DNA of 64,000 nucleotides from Confluentibacter sediminis (GTDB lineage Bacteria > Bacteroidota > Bacteroidia > Flavobacteriales > Flavobacteriaceae). Numbering within the stretch: position 1 is the stretch's first letter; every line of letters starts with the position of its first letter. Positions 23,932-33,372 of this stretch are shown one piece after another. The translations under genes and the position numbers were made by a program. The stretch spans positions 1 to 64,000 of the forward strand of contig NZ_QKPO01000016.1 of assembly GCF_003258355.1 (NCBI RefSeq), written 5' to 3'. The notes below the pieces were generated by a model. The model made no database searches. It was not told where the DNA came from and saw only the letters and a program-made list of their open reading frames with translations.

Positions 23932-26760
23932 TTGAAATTACGTTTTTTAAGTTTTCTTTTTTCCATTTCATGTTTAACGGTTTTTGGTCAAAATAAGATT
24001 GATCTAAAAGCTGATTTTGATATGGAAATTGGTCAAATAAAAATATCGCAAACCATAACGTATCAGAACACCTCGCAAGACACCTTACAAAGTATTTATT
24101 TAAACGATTGGAATAAAAGCTATTCAACAAAAAAAACGGCTTTGGCAGAACGCTTGGCAGATGAATATATTAATGATTTTCATTTGGCCAAAAATGAAGA
24201 AAGAGGCTTTTCCGTAATAACATCCATTAAACAAAACAATCAAGATGTAGTTTATAATGAACTTAAAAATCAAATTGATGTTATAAAAGTTGATTTAATT
24301 TCCCCTTTAAAACCGAACGAAGCCTATACTATAACCCTTCAATATATTGTAAAAATCCCTAGTGATAAATTTACTAGTTATGGCATGACGCCTACTGGCG
24401 ATGCAAACCTAAGATATTGGTATATAACACCTGCTGTTTATGATGGCAAATGGCATTATTATAGTAATAAAAACTTAGATGATTTATATATTCCAAAATC
24501 TGATATTACTTTAGAAATTGATTACCCAAAAGGCTATTATTTGACTTCAGAATTAGATGAATATGAAGTATCCCAAACTTCTGATAGACAAAAAGTTAAA
24601 CTAAAAGGGCAAGATAGAATCAATAATAAACTATTTTTAAATAAACATAAGGTTTTTGAAACTATTGAAAATGAAAATTTGGGCTTAGTTACTAGCATCA
24701 ATGACGAAGGTTTAAATCTTATTGAGAAGGTGTTAACCATAGAACGAGTTTCAAAATTTATTTTGAATAATCTGGGAGATTACCCTCATAAAAAACTTCT
24801 AATATCCGACATTGACATTCAAAAAGAACCTGTATATGGGCTAAATTTTTTACCAAATTTTATTCATCCCTATCCAGAAAGGTTTAATTATGAATTAAAA
24901 TTATTAAAAATAGGCCTTCAAAATTATTTAGAAAATACATTATTAATTAACCCAAGAGAAGACCAATGGCTTTTAGATGGTGTCCAAATGTATTACATGA
25001 TTAATTATATGGACGAAAATTACCCAGACATGAAATTTTTGGGTTCCATTGCTAATATTTGGGGTATTAGATCCTTTCATGCAGCCGATTTAAAATATAA
25101 CGATAAATATAATTTAGCCTATATGCTTATGGCTAGAACCAATAGAGACCAGCCATTAACTATGGCTAAAGATTCGCTATTAAAATTCAACAAAAACATT
25201 GCCAACAAATACAAAGCGGGTATAGGCTTTAAATACCTTGATGATTTTGTAAATCATGATATTATAGATAATGCATTAAAATATTATTTAGCTAACACAA
25301 AACTCCAACCGACATCTCCGAAAGATTTTGAAACGTTTATAAAATCTAAAACCTCAAAAAATGTTGATTGGTTTTTTAATGATTATATAAATACTCGCGA
25401 AAAGGTTGATTATAAAATAAAAAATATACAAAAAAACAAAGATTCAGTCCAACTGACTATTAAAAACAAGAGGCATAACAATATGCCTATCTCATTATAT
25501 GCCTTAAAGAATGACAGTATTATATCTAAAACTTGGGTTGAAAATATTGATAAAGAAAAAACCATTACCATACCAAGAAACGAAGCCAATAAATTAGTTT
25601 TAAATTATAATCAGGTGATTCCGGAATATAATTTAAGGGATAATTGGAAATCTTTAAAAGGTTTCTTTTTTAATAACAAACCTCTACAATTAAGGCTTTT
25701 TAAAGATATTGAAGACCCAAACTACAACCAGGTTTTTTTTATGCCATTATTAGAATTTAATAATATTTATGATGGCGTCACATTGGGTACTAAAGTATAT
25801 AATGGCACATTATTAAGAAAATCATTTAATTACAAATTACAACCCAAGTATTCATTTAATTCTCAAGCCTTCACAGGTTCCGGATCGGTTTTTTATATTC
25901 ATAATATCGAAAATAGCGACTTATACTATATGAGTTTTGGTTTAAGTGGTGCTTATAGCTCCTACGCTAATAATCTATTTGTTAGACAATTAATGCCAGC
26001 CATCTCTTTCTTTTTTAGAGAAGATGATGATTTTCGTTCAAACAAGAAAAAATCGCTGAAATTCAGATATATTGATATCCAAAGAGATAAAGACACTTCT
26101 AATTTGTTAAATGTTACCAAACCTAACTACAGCGTTTTTAATATTAATTTCATTAGTTCAAACGACAATTTAATTAATTTTAATAAATGGGTCGCTGATT
26201 TACAAATAGCAAAAACCTTTAGTAAAGTCTCATTTAATTATGAATATAGAAAGCTATTTGAAAGCAATCGTCAGCTTAATTTACGTTTTTATACGGGTGC
26301 TTTTATCAAGAACAAAAATGACAGTAACTCAAACTATTTTAGTTTCGCATTGGACAGACCTACAGATTATTTATTTGATTATAATTATTTAGGACGATCG
26401 GAAGCTACCGGTATTTTTAGTCAGCAATATATTGATGCCGAAGGTGGTTTTAAATCTAAATTAGACCCTGCTTTTGCAAATCAATGGATTTCAACAGTAA
26501 ACACAAGTACAACGCTTTGGAAATACATTCTAGCTTATGGCGATTTAGGGGTTGTAAAGAATAAGTATCGCAGTGCTAAGTTTGTTTACGATTCTGGTAT
26601 TAGAATTAATTTAGTCACCGATTATTTTGAAATTTATTTACCGGTATACTCTAATTTGGGTTGGGAAATTTCAGAACCTAATTATTCTCAAAGAATCAGA
26701 TTTAAGTTTACAGTAGACCCGCAATCTTTACTTGGGCTATTTAGAAGACGCTGGTATTAA
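23932..26760 (+). CDS. M1-like protein lacking the zinc site, with C-terminal barrel-like domain
   Basis: A 942-residue exported protein. The start is TTG: the frame closes upstream without an ATG and a signal peptide (LRFLSFLFSISCLTVFGQ) begins immediately. Residues 20-250 resemble the N-terminal sheet domain of M1 aminopeptidases (DMEIGQIKISQTITYQNTS, then YWYITPAVYDGKWHYYSN). At the place of HExxH the protein reads LLKIGLQNYLENTLL (about 322-336), followed by the expected WLLDGVQMYY, so the zinc ligands are lost. Residues from about 590 to the end look like outer-membrane strands (GVTLGTKVYNGTLL, SFNYKLQPKYSF) and finish with an aromatic residue. It is probably a non-catalytic outer-membrane protein. 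This reading of the barrel is an inference. Confidence 0.75.
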   Translation: MKLRFLSFLFSISCLTVFGQNKIDLKADFDMEIGQIKISQTITYQNTSQDTLQSIYLNDWNKSYSTKKTALAERLADEYINDFHLAKNEERGFSVITSIKQNNQDVVYNELKNQIDVIKVDLISPLKPNEAYTITLQYIVKIPSDKFTSYGMTPTGDANLRYWYITPAVYDGKWHYYSNKNLDDLYIPKSDITLEIDYPKGYYLTSELDEYEVSQTSDRQKVKLKGQDRINNKLFLNKHKVFETIENENLGLVTSINDEGLNLIEKVLTIERVSKFILNNLGDYPHKKLLISDIDIQKEPVYGLNFLPNFIHPYPERFNYELKLLKIGLQNYLENTLLINPREDQWLLDGVQMYYMINYMDENYPDMKFLGSIANIWGIRSFHAADLKYNDKYNLAYMLMARTNRDQPLTMAKDSLLKFNKNIANKYKAGIGFKYLDDFVNHDIIDNALKYYLANTKLQPTSPKDFETFIKSKTSKNVDWFFNDYINTREKVDYKIKNIQKNKDSVQLTIKNKRHNNMPISLYALKNDSIISKTWVENIDKEKTITIPRNEANKLVLNYNQVIPEYNLRDNWKSLKGFFFNNKPLQLRLFKDIEDPNYNQVFFMPLLEFNNIYDGVTLGTKVYNGTLLRKSFNYKLQPKYSFNSQAFTGSGSVFYIHNIENSDLYYMSFGLSGAYSSYANNLFVRQLMPAISFFFREDDDFRSNKKKSLKFRYIDIQRDKDTSNLLNVTKPNYSVFNINFISSNDNLINFNKWVADLQIAKTFSKVSFNYEYRKLFESNRQLNLRFYTGAFIKNKNDSNSNYFSFALDRPTDYLFDYNYLGRSEATGIFSQQYIDAEGGFKSKLDPAFANQWISTVNTSTTLWKYILAYGDLGVVKNKYRSAKFVYDSGIRINLVTDYFEIYLPVYSNLGWEISEPNYSQRIRFKFTVDPQSLLGLFRRRWY

Positions 26761-26793
26761 GTTTGTTAAAATTTTATTGATTTTTAAACAAAT

Positions 26794-26812
26794 CAATTCA
26801 TTTGATGAATTG
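26794..26812 (+). terminator. Hairpin after the M1-like gene
   Basis: CAATTCAT-TTG-ATGAATTG is a perfect 8-base stem 34 bases after the stop codon. It is A/T-rich and the T run follows only at a distance, so it is a weak terminator candidate. Confidence 0.4.
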
Positions 26813-26930
26813 TTTAACACCTTTTCAACATTTCATTATTTTTTTTAATAGAATCGATACTAAAGAAAGATTTTAGAATTGTTAGTGCCACAAAAATTAG
26901 TTAAATTCGCAGAAGCGAAATTTCACTCAT

Positions 26931-29342
26931 ATGGATACCATTCCAGATTTAAAAAATAATATATCCTTCGACGATTTTAAAACTGAAGTTTTAAATGATT
27001 ACAAAATAGCGGTAACCAGTAGAGAATGTAGTTTACTGGGGAGGAGAGAAGTATTAACAGGTAAAGCTAAATTTGGGATTTTTGGAGATGGTAAAGAAGT
27101 GCCACAATTGGCAATGGCAAAAGCCTTTAAAAAAGGGGATTGGCGTTCTGGTTACTATCGTGACCAAACGTTTATGATGGCTTTAGGCGAATTATCCATA
27201 GAACAATTTTTTGCTGGCCTATATGCCAACACCAATTTAGAATTGGAGCCTATGTCTGCCGGCCGTCAAATGGGAGGACACTTTGTAACCCATAGTATTG
27301 ATGAAAATGGAAATTGGAAAGATCTTACAAAACAATACAATTCCAGTGCAGATATTTCACCAACTGCTGCGCAAATGCCAAGGTTACTTGGTTTAGCTCA
27401 AGCTTCAAAAATTTACAAAGAGCTTAAAGATATTAATGCTACCAATTTCTCTGTAAATGGAAATGAAGTCGCTTGGGGAACCATTGGAAATGCTAGTACA
27501 AGCGAAGGTCTCTTTTTTGAAACTATAAATGCCGCTGGAGTTTTACAAGTTCCTATGGTAATAAGTGTATGGGATGATGAATATGGGATTTCCGTTCATG
27601 CCAAATATCAAACTACTAAAGAAAATATTTCAGAAATCTTAAAAGGGTTTCAACGAGATAAAAAAAATAACGGCTTTGAAATATTAAGAGTAAAAGGTTG
27701 GGATTATGCCAATTGTATGGAAACATATCAAGAAGCCTCCGTTATAGCAAGAGATGAGCACGTTCCTGTTCTCATACATGTTCAAGAATTAACACAGCCT
27801 CAAGGGCATTCTACATCTGGATCCCATGAACGTTATAAAGATAGCAACAGACTCTCTTGGGAAGCTGAATTCGATTGCAATAAAAAAATGCGAGAATGGA
27901 TTATAGAAAGTGGTATTGCAACTAACGAGGTACTTACAAGTATTGAACGAACCATTAAAAGGGACGTAAAAGAAGGTCGGAAAAATGCTTGGGATATTTT
28001 TTTAAGGCCTATTCAAAAAGAACAACAAGAACTAATTTCTATACTAAAAAGTGTCGCTACGAATAGTTCTAACCAGGTTTTTATATCAAAAATAAAAGAC
28101 TCTTTACTTTCAATTGGCGAACCAACTAGAAAAGATTTATTATCGAGTGCCAGAAAGGCATTGCGCTACACAATTGGAGAAAACAACACTGAAAAACAAC
28201 AACTTAACACTTGGATTAATAATTATTTCCATTTTGCACAGCCTAAATTCAGTTCTCATTTATATTGTGAAACCAACAAATCTGCATTACGTGTTACGGA
28301 AGCAAAACCTAGTTACAGTAATGATTCGGAACTTGTAGATGCCAGAATTATTATTAGAGATAATTTTGATGCTATTTTAAAAAAATATCCAGAGGTATTG
28401 ATTTTTGGTGAAGACACTGGTCATATTGGCGATGTTAATCAAGGTTTAGAAGGCTTACAAGAAAAATACGGTGAACATCGTGTTACAGATACAGGGATTA
28501 GAGAAGCTACCATCATTGGTCAAGGTATTGGATTGGCTTTAAGAGGACTACGTCCAATTGCCGAAATCCAATATTTAGATTACCTTTTATATGCCTTACA
28601 AATTATTAGTGATGATCTAGCGTCACTTCATTATAGAACGAAAGGACGCCAAAAAGCTCCATTGATTATACGAACTCGAGGACATAGATTAGAAGGCATA
28701 TGGCATTCTGGTTCTCAAATGGGTGGTATTTTAAATTTAATACGAGGAATTTACGTATTAGTACCAAGAAACATGACTAAAGCTGCAGGTTTTTATAATA
28801 CATTGCTACAAAGTGATGATCCTGCTTTAGTCGTAGAATGTTTAAATGGTTACCGACTTAAAGAAAGTAAACCTGATAATTTAGGTAATTTTAAAACGCC
28901 TATTGGTGTTGTTGAAACCATAAAAGAAGGTGCAGATATTACCTTAGTTTCATATGGTTCCACACTTCGAATAGTTGAGCAAACTGCTAAAGATTTATTA
29001 ACAGTTGGTATCGATGCCGAAGTTATAGATATACAATCGTTGATCCCTTTTGATATCAATCATGACATTGTAAAAAGTATTGCAAAAACAAATAGGGTCA
29101 TAGTCATAGATGAAGATGTACCTGGTGGTGCTTCAGCTTATATATTAAATGAGATTTTAAATACACAAAATGCCTATCAGTATTTAGATAGCCAACCAAA
29201 AACTTTAACCGCAAAGGCACACAGACCGGCATTTGGAAATGATGGTGATTATTTCTCTAAACCTTCTGCGGAAGATATTTTTGAAGCTGTTTATCAAGTG
29301 ATGCACGAATCCAATCCTGAAGATTTCCCAAAATTGAGATAG
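26931..29342 (+). CDS. Fused 2-oxo acid dehydrogenase E1 alpha/beta subunit
   Basis: An 803-residue fusion of two normally separate subunits. The alpha part (about 1-380) has RDQTFMMALGELS, then SAGRQMGGHF and the thiamine-diphosphate region GNASTSEGLFFETINAAG. The beta part (about 465-803) has FGEDTGHIGDVNQGLEGL, DTGIREATIIGQGIGLALRG and VIDIQSLIPFD. The complex decarboxylates pyruvate or branched 2-oxo acids and hands the acyl group to E2. In Bacteroidota this fused form is common and is usually called branched-chain type. The canonical GDG...NN magnesium motif reads GNA...DD here. E2 and E3 genes are not nearby. A small hairpin precedes the ATG. Confidence 0.88.
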   Translation: MDTIPDLKNNISFDDFKTEVLNDYKIAVTSRECSLLGRREVLTGKAKFGIFGDGKEVPQLAMAKAFKKGDWRSGYYRDQTFMMALGELSIEQFFAGLYANTNLELEPMSAGRQMGGHFVTHSIDENGNWKDLTKQYNSSADISPTAAQMPRLLGLAQASKIYKELKDINATNFSVNGNEVAWGTIGNASTSEGLFFETINAAGVLQVPMVISVWDDEYGISVHAKYQTTKENISEILKGFQRDKKNNGFEILRVKGWDYANCMETYQEASVIARDEHVPVLIHVQELTQPQGHSTSGSHERYKDSNRLSWEAEFDCNKKMREWIIESGIATNEVLTSIERTIKRDVKEGRKNAWDIFLRPIQKEQQELISILKSVATNSSNQVFISKIKDSLLSIGEPTRKDLLSSARKALRYTIGENNTEKQQLNTWINNYFHFAQPKFSSHLYCETNKSALRVTEAKPSYSNDSELVDARIIIRDNFDAILKKYPEVLIFGEDTGHIGDVNQGLEGLQEKYGEHRVTDTGIREATIIGQGIGLALRGLRPIAEIQYLDYLLYALQIISDDLASLHYRTKGRQKAPLIIRTRGHRLEGIWHSGSQMGGILNLIRGIYVLVPRNMTKAAGFYNTLLQSDDPALVVECLNGYRLKESKPDNLGNFKTPIGVVETIKEGADITLVSYGSTLRIVEQTAKDLLTVGIDAEVIDIQSLIPFDINHDIVKSIAKTNRVIVIDEDVPGGASAYILNEILNTQNAYQYLDSQPKTLTAKAHRPAFGNDGDYFSKPSAEDIFEAVYQVMHESNPEDFPKLR

Positions 29343-29422
29343 AGAAACAATCAATTGAATATTTTTCTACCAATTATGAGATATTTTTATATATTTTTAT
29401 CATTATTCAATTCTAAAACAAT

Positions 29423-29803
29423 ATGAAAAAAGATGTTACCGATTTAGCTTTATTAATCCTACGTTTAGGAGCTGGAGGATTAATGCTTACACATGGAATT
29501 CCTAAAATAAACATGCTATTTGCGAGCCCAATTCAATTTGCTGATCCTATTGGTGTTGGTGATACATTATCATTGATATTTGCTTTAATAGGCGAAGTTA
29601 TTGCCCCTATTCTTATAATCATTGGATTTAAAACAAAATTAGCTGCGATTCCGTCCGTAATAACCATGGCTGTGGCTGCTTTTATAGTTCATGCTAATGA
29701 TGACATAGCCACTAAAGAAAAAGCATTACTATATTTAATTTGTTTTGTAACTCTTCTTCTAGCCGGAGCAGGCAAATATTCTATAGATGGAATGAAAAAA
29801 TAA
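29423..29803 (+). CDS. DoxX family membrane protein
   Basis: A 126-residue protein with four membrane helices. The N-terminal part carries the DoxX pattern LALLILRLGAGGLMLTHGIPKI, then GLGDTLS-type and PILIIIGFKTKLAAIPSVITMAV segments. DoxX proteins are found with quinone-linked oxidoreductases and in redox stress complexes, but the molecular role of this one is open. It lies 80 bases after the E1 gene and 29 bases before the 156-aa gene on the same strand, so the three may share a transcript. Confidence 0.85.
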   Translation: MKKDVTDLALLILRLGAGGLMLTHGIPKINMLFASPIQFADPIGVGDTLSLIFALIGEVIAPILIIIGFKTKLAAIPSVITMAVAAFIVHANDDIATKEKALLYLICFVTLLLAGAGKYSIDGMKK

Positions 29804-29832
29804 TTCCAGAAAACTGGATATAAATATTATAA

Positions 29833-30303
29833 ATGAAGGCAATTCCCCTGAAAGATATTAAGCAAGAATTAAGTCATCTTTCTTCCAATGAATTACAGGA
29901 GATTTGTCTTTGTTTGTCAAGATTCAAAAAAGAAAATAAAGAACTCCTCTCCTACCTTTTATTTGAATCCTCTAATGAAGAAGCTTATATTGAAAGTGTT
30001 AAAAATCACATAGATGAAGGTTTTGAAACTATAAATATTGATAGTTACTTCTATATAAGAAAAAGTATTAGAAAAATACTAAACCAAACTAAAAAGTACA
30101 TTCGCTATTCACAAAAAAAAGAAACCGAAATAGAGTTGCTGCTTTATTTTTGTAAAAAGATGAAAACATTCAAACCTAGTATTAAAAACAGTTTGCAACT
30201 TGAAAACATCTACAAACGTCAAATAATCCTTATTAAAAAGATAATTAGCTCTTTACATGAAGATTTACAATACGACTATAATTTGGCTATTGAAGATTTA
30301 TAA
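29833..30303 (+). CDS. Conserved helical hypothetical protein
   Basis: A 156-residue protein that I do not recognise. It looks fully helical and highly charged, without signal peptide or membrane helix: LKDIKQELSHLSSNELQEI at the start, then SIRKILNQTKKYIRYSQKK and IYKRQIILIKKIISSLHEDL. This composition suits a small regulatory or protein-binding helical bundle. It follows doxX by 29 bases on the same strand and overlaps the end of the convergent menE by 6 bases. Confidence 0.75.
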   Translation: MKAIPLKDIKQELSHLSSNELQEICLCLSRFKKENKELLSYLLFESSNEEAYIESVKNHIDEGFETINIDSYFYIRKSIRKILNQTKKYIRYSQKKETEIELLLYFCKKMKTFKPSIKNSLQLENIYKRQIILIKKIISSLHEDLQYDYNLAIEDL

Positions 30304-31386
30304 ATTTAACATCGCCAATGTTTTTTTACGCTGAATTTTACCAAAGCCCGTTTCACTGAATTTTTCTAAATTATAAACCGCTTTTGGTTTTTCAAATTTT
30401 TCAAGACCATCAAAAACCGACGGATTCAATTCATTCGTTTTATCTTCTACAACCAAAATCAATTTTTCACCTAAAACTTCGTCTGGTTGAGAAGCTATAA
30501 TATACCGTTTCTGTATGATGCCAGCCAGTTTGTTCTCTATTTGTTCTGGAAACACTTTAACCCCACCTGTATTAACCACGTTATCGTAACGTCCTACCCA
30601 TTCAAATTCATTTTTAGAATGAATTTCAACAACATCATTTGTAACTATTTTCTCGTTCGAAATATAGGGTACCTCTACAACTAAACACTGTCTTTCATCT
30701 TGTGATATAGAGATACTTGGCAATAATCTAAAATGTTGTTGCTTATTACTTTGTCCTTGAGGAAAATTATTTAATTGCTTTAAAGCAAAATGACTCACCG
30801 TCTCAGTCATGCCATATGTTTCAAAAATTTTGGCAGGATGGTTTGCTATGGCTTCTTTTAAAGAATTGGTAACCTTTGCACCACCAACAATAATAGTTTT
30901 AATATTATGAGTTCTCTCAAGTGTATTTCGTAACTGCATCGGCGTCATAGCACAAAAATCATAATGACGGTTCTTATTGAAATAAGGTTCTGATGTTGGA
31001 TTAACTATATCTAACTCTAAACCTAAAATCATGGCCCTAATCAACATCATTTTGCCAGAAATGTAATTAGATGGCAAACAATGTAGGGCTTTATTACCTG
31101 GTCTTAAATTAAAAAAATCCCCAGTGGCAATGGCAGAATTCACCATAGCTTGCTTATGTACTTTAATGGTTTTTGGTTTTCCAGTAGAACCAGACGTTTT
31201 AATGATGATATAATCCTTTTTATCCAGCCAATCCATTAAAAAATGACCGAAAATTTCCTCATAATGTTCACCTTCTTTAATGAAACTATATGCTACATCA
31301 TAAAGATCGTCAAAATGGTAATTACCGGAATTAAGTTTAAATTTTAAATGTACTTTATCAAAGGTTGGAGTTGTTTTCATCATCAT
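30298..31386 (-). CDS. menE: O-succinylbenzoate--CoA ligase (AMP-binding)
   Basis: A 362-residue acyl-adenylate-forming enzyme, shorter than the roughly 450-residue enzymes of Bacillus and E. coli, as is common in Flavobacteria. The P-loop is KTSGSTGKPKTIKVHKQ (about 58-74). FETYGMTETVSHFAL gives the adenine-binding motif, GRYDNVVNTGGVKVFPEQIE the hinge, and the C-terminal lysine lies in ETGFGKIQRKKTL. It activates o-succinylbenzoate to its CoA ester in menaquinone synthesis. The identity is supported by menC, menA and menB upstream in the same direction. Its start overlaps the CPBP gene by 29 bases. Three ATG codons at 31380-31386 are possible starts. Confidence 0.9.
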   Translation of the reverse strand: MMMKTTPTFDKVHLKFKLNSGNYHFDDLYDVAYSFIKEGEHYEEIFGHFLMDWLDKKDYIIIKTSGSTGKPKTIKVHKQAMVNSAIATGDFFNLRPGNKALHCLPSNYISGKMMLIRAMILGLELDIVNPTSEPYFNKNRHYDFCAMTPMQLRNTLERTHNIKTIIVGGAKVTNSLKEAIANHPAKIFETYGMTETVSHFALKQLNNFPQGQSNKQQHFRLLPSISISQDERQCLVVEVPYISNEKIVTNDVVEIHSKNEFEWVGRYDNVVNTGGVKVFPEQIENKLAGIIQKRYIIASQPDEVLGEKLILVVEDKTNELNPSVFDGLEKFEKPKAVYNLEKFSETGFGKIQRKKTLAMLNL

Positions 31387-32329
31387 GTATTCCTATTCTA
31401 TTTATTGTTTCAATTTCAGGTACTAAAATAGTTCCAAATAATCTATCTTTCCAATTTTTCCAGCCATATTTTTTTGCCATTATTAAAAGAATTATGGGAT
31501 ATACGACAAAAACAGGTAAAATAATCTCTAATATAGAATTCGTAGCTTCTTCAGATGTATAAATGAAAATAGCATCGGTTTGTAATGCAGACCAACTTGA
31601 GGTTACTAGAATAGCTGCTAATAAATTGTTTCCAAAATGAAATCCTAATGCCAGCTCCAAACCATCATCCATCAATGTCATAATACCAAGTAATAATCCT
31701 GTTCCTATATAAAATACCATAGTAATAAGCCCAATTTCAGCGACTTCTGGATTTGCCCCATGCATAACACCAAATAATACAGATGTGAGTATTAACGGAA
31801 ACCATTTATTCCTTACATAAAAACCAAGATGTTGCATCAAATACCCTCTAAATAAATACTCCTCGAGACCAATTTGAACAGGAAATAATAAAAGACTTAT
31901 AATAAGCAGTATTGTAAACTTTACAGGATCAAATTGAAGTTTAATTAAATCAGGGTCTGCATAATAACTTATCGAAAAAGTAACTAATGTTATTATTACT
32001 ATTAAAGAAAAAGAAAAAGCAACCCGACTCCAATCAACTTTATCCCTAGCTGTTGTTAATGATAATATACTTCTTTGATGAAGAAATTTAACCAATATGA
32101 ATAACAATCCAAGTAAAATCGCAAAAGGAGCTAAATTAACGGCCAGCCAAAAATTCTTACTTGGCACTAACTCTAGTAACTTTTTTTGTTCTTCAACGAT
32201 GTCTATATCCCCACCGAAAAAAATAAAAAAAACAATATTGCCAATAAAAATACCAGAAACTAAAAAGACTGTTAAAAAAAACATCCAAGTTTCATTTTTA
32301 CCTTTAAATGCTTGTTGAATATAGTTCAT
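31358..32329 (-). CDS. CPBP family intramembrane glutamic endopeptidase
   Basis: A 323-residue membrane protein with about eight hydrophobic helices. All CPBP/ABI motifs are present: EEYLFRGYL (EExxxR, about 163-171), FGVMHG (FxxxH, near 192) and FHFGNN (HxxxN, near 235). Family members such as Rce1 cleave proteins within the membrane or after prenylation. It lies between menC (6-base gap) and menE (29-base overlap), so it is translated from the men transcript. A role in menaquinone metabolism is not known, and the placement may be incidental. Confidence 0.87.
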   Translation of the reverse strand: MNYIQQAFKGKNETWMFFLTVFLVSGIFIGNIVFFIFFGGDIDIVEEQKKLLELVPSKNFWLAVNLAPFAILLGLLFILVKFLHQRSILSLTTARDKVDWSRVAFSFSLIVIITLVTFSISYYADPDLIKLQFDPVKFTILLIISLLLFPVQIGLEEYLFRGYLMQHLGFYVRNKWFPLILTSVLFGVMHGANPEVAEIGLITMVFYIGTGLLLGIMTLMDDGLELALGFHFGNNLLAAILVTSSWSALQTDAIFIYTSEEATNSILEIILPVFVVYPIILLIMAKKYGWKNWKDRLFGTILVPEIETINRIGIHDDENNSNL

Positions 32330-32334
32330 ATATT

Positions 32335-33372
32335 TTATAAATTAAATGTCCACTGTTTTAAGTTATCGTATTGCAATGTACCATTTTTAACCAATAATGG
32401 CGATTCAAAATTATTGGTAAATAAACCTCCTGTACCCAAGCCTTGTGGCACCTTACTATATTTAGTATAAGTATATTGGGCAATAGCATTTAAACCTACA
32501 TTACTTTCTAAAGCACTCGTTATCCACCAACCAATATTTAACCTTTCAGCTATTTCAATCCATTCATCACAACCTTTAAAACCACCTACCAAACTAGGCT
32601 TTAAAATGATGTATTGTGGCTTTATGGTTTGTAATAAATATTCTTTTTGAATTGGATGAAAGACCCCTATTAACTCCTCATCAAGTGCTATTGACAACGG
32701 TGTTTCTTTACACAATACTGCCATCTTTTCTATTTGACCTTGTTTTATAGGTTGTTCGATGGAATGCAAATCGAATTCAGATAATATTTTTAATTTTTCT
32801 AAAGCTTCCAAAGGTTGAAAAGCGCCATTTGCATCTACACGCAATTCTATATTTTTTGAAGTAAATTCTTTTCTGATAGATTTTATAAGGTTGATTTCTG
32901 TTTGAAAATCGATGGCTCCAATTTTCATCTTAATACATCTGAATCCTGCTTCTATTTTTTCTTTAATTTGTTGTTTCATGAAACCTTCGGAACCCATCCA
33001 AATTAATCCGTTTATTGAAATGGAATCTTGGCTTCTAGTAAAATCTGATGGAAACAATTCATATTCATTTTCGGAAGTTAAAGACTTAAAAGCCATCTCC
33101 AAACCAAATTGAATACTTGGAAATTCGATTAATTCCGCTAAAAGAATTTCTAAACCTAAATGGATATTATGACATGCCCATCTTAATTTTTTCTCATAAT
33201 CTGGTCTGTCATCTATAGATAAACCTCTAAAAACACCACATTCCCCAACTCCTTGCTTTTCTTGATCCTGAAGAATTAGGAACCAAGTTTCTTTGCTTTT
33301 AAGAATGCCTCGAGAGGTACCGCTAGGTTGTTTAAAATTTAAAATATATTTCTTACAGGAAGCTGTTATCAT
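32335..33372 (-). CDS. menC: o-Succinylbenzoate synthase
   Basis: A 345-residue member of the enolase superfamily. The KxK pair lies in CIKMKIGA (about 146-153). Metal ligands follow: RVDANGAF (about 178), a glutamate in IEQPIKQG (about 204) and ALDEEL (about 229). A further lysine sits in YIILKPSLVGG. It dehydrates SHCHC to o-succinylbenzoate in menaquinone synthesis. Its stop is 6 bases before the CPBP start, and its start abuts the UPF0173 gene stop, in a tightly packed cluster. Confidence 0.92.
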   Translation of the reverse strand: MITASCKKYILNFKQPSGTSRGILKSKETWFLILQDQEKQGVGECGVFRGLSIDDRPDYEKKLRWACHNIHLGLEILLAELIEFPSIQFGLEMAFKSLTSENEYELFPSDFTRSQDSISINGLIWMGSEGFMKQQIKEKIEAGFRCIKMKIGAIDFQTEINLIKSIRKEFTSKNIELRVDANGAFQPLEALEKLKILSEFDLHSIEQPIKQGQIEKMAVLCKETPLSIALDEELIGVFHPIQKEYLLQTIKPQYIILKPSLVGGFKGCDEWIEIAERLNIGWWITSALESNVGLNAIAQYTYTKYSKVPQGLGTGGLFTNNFESPLLVKNGTLQYDNLKQWTFNL

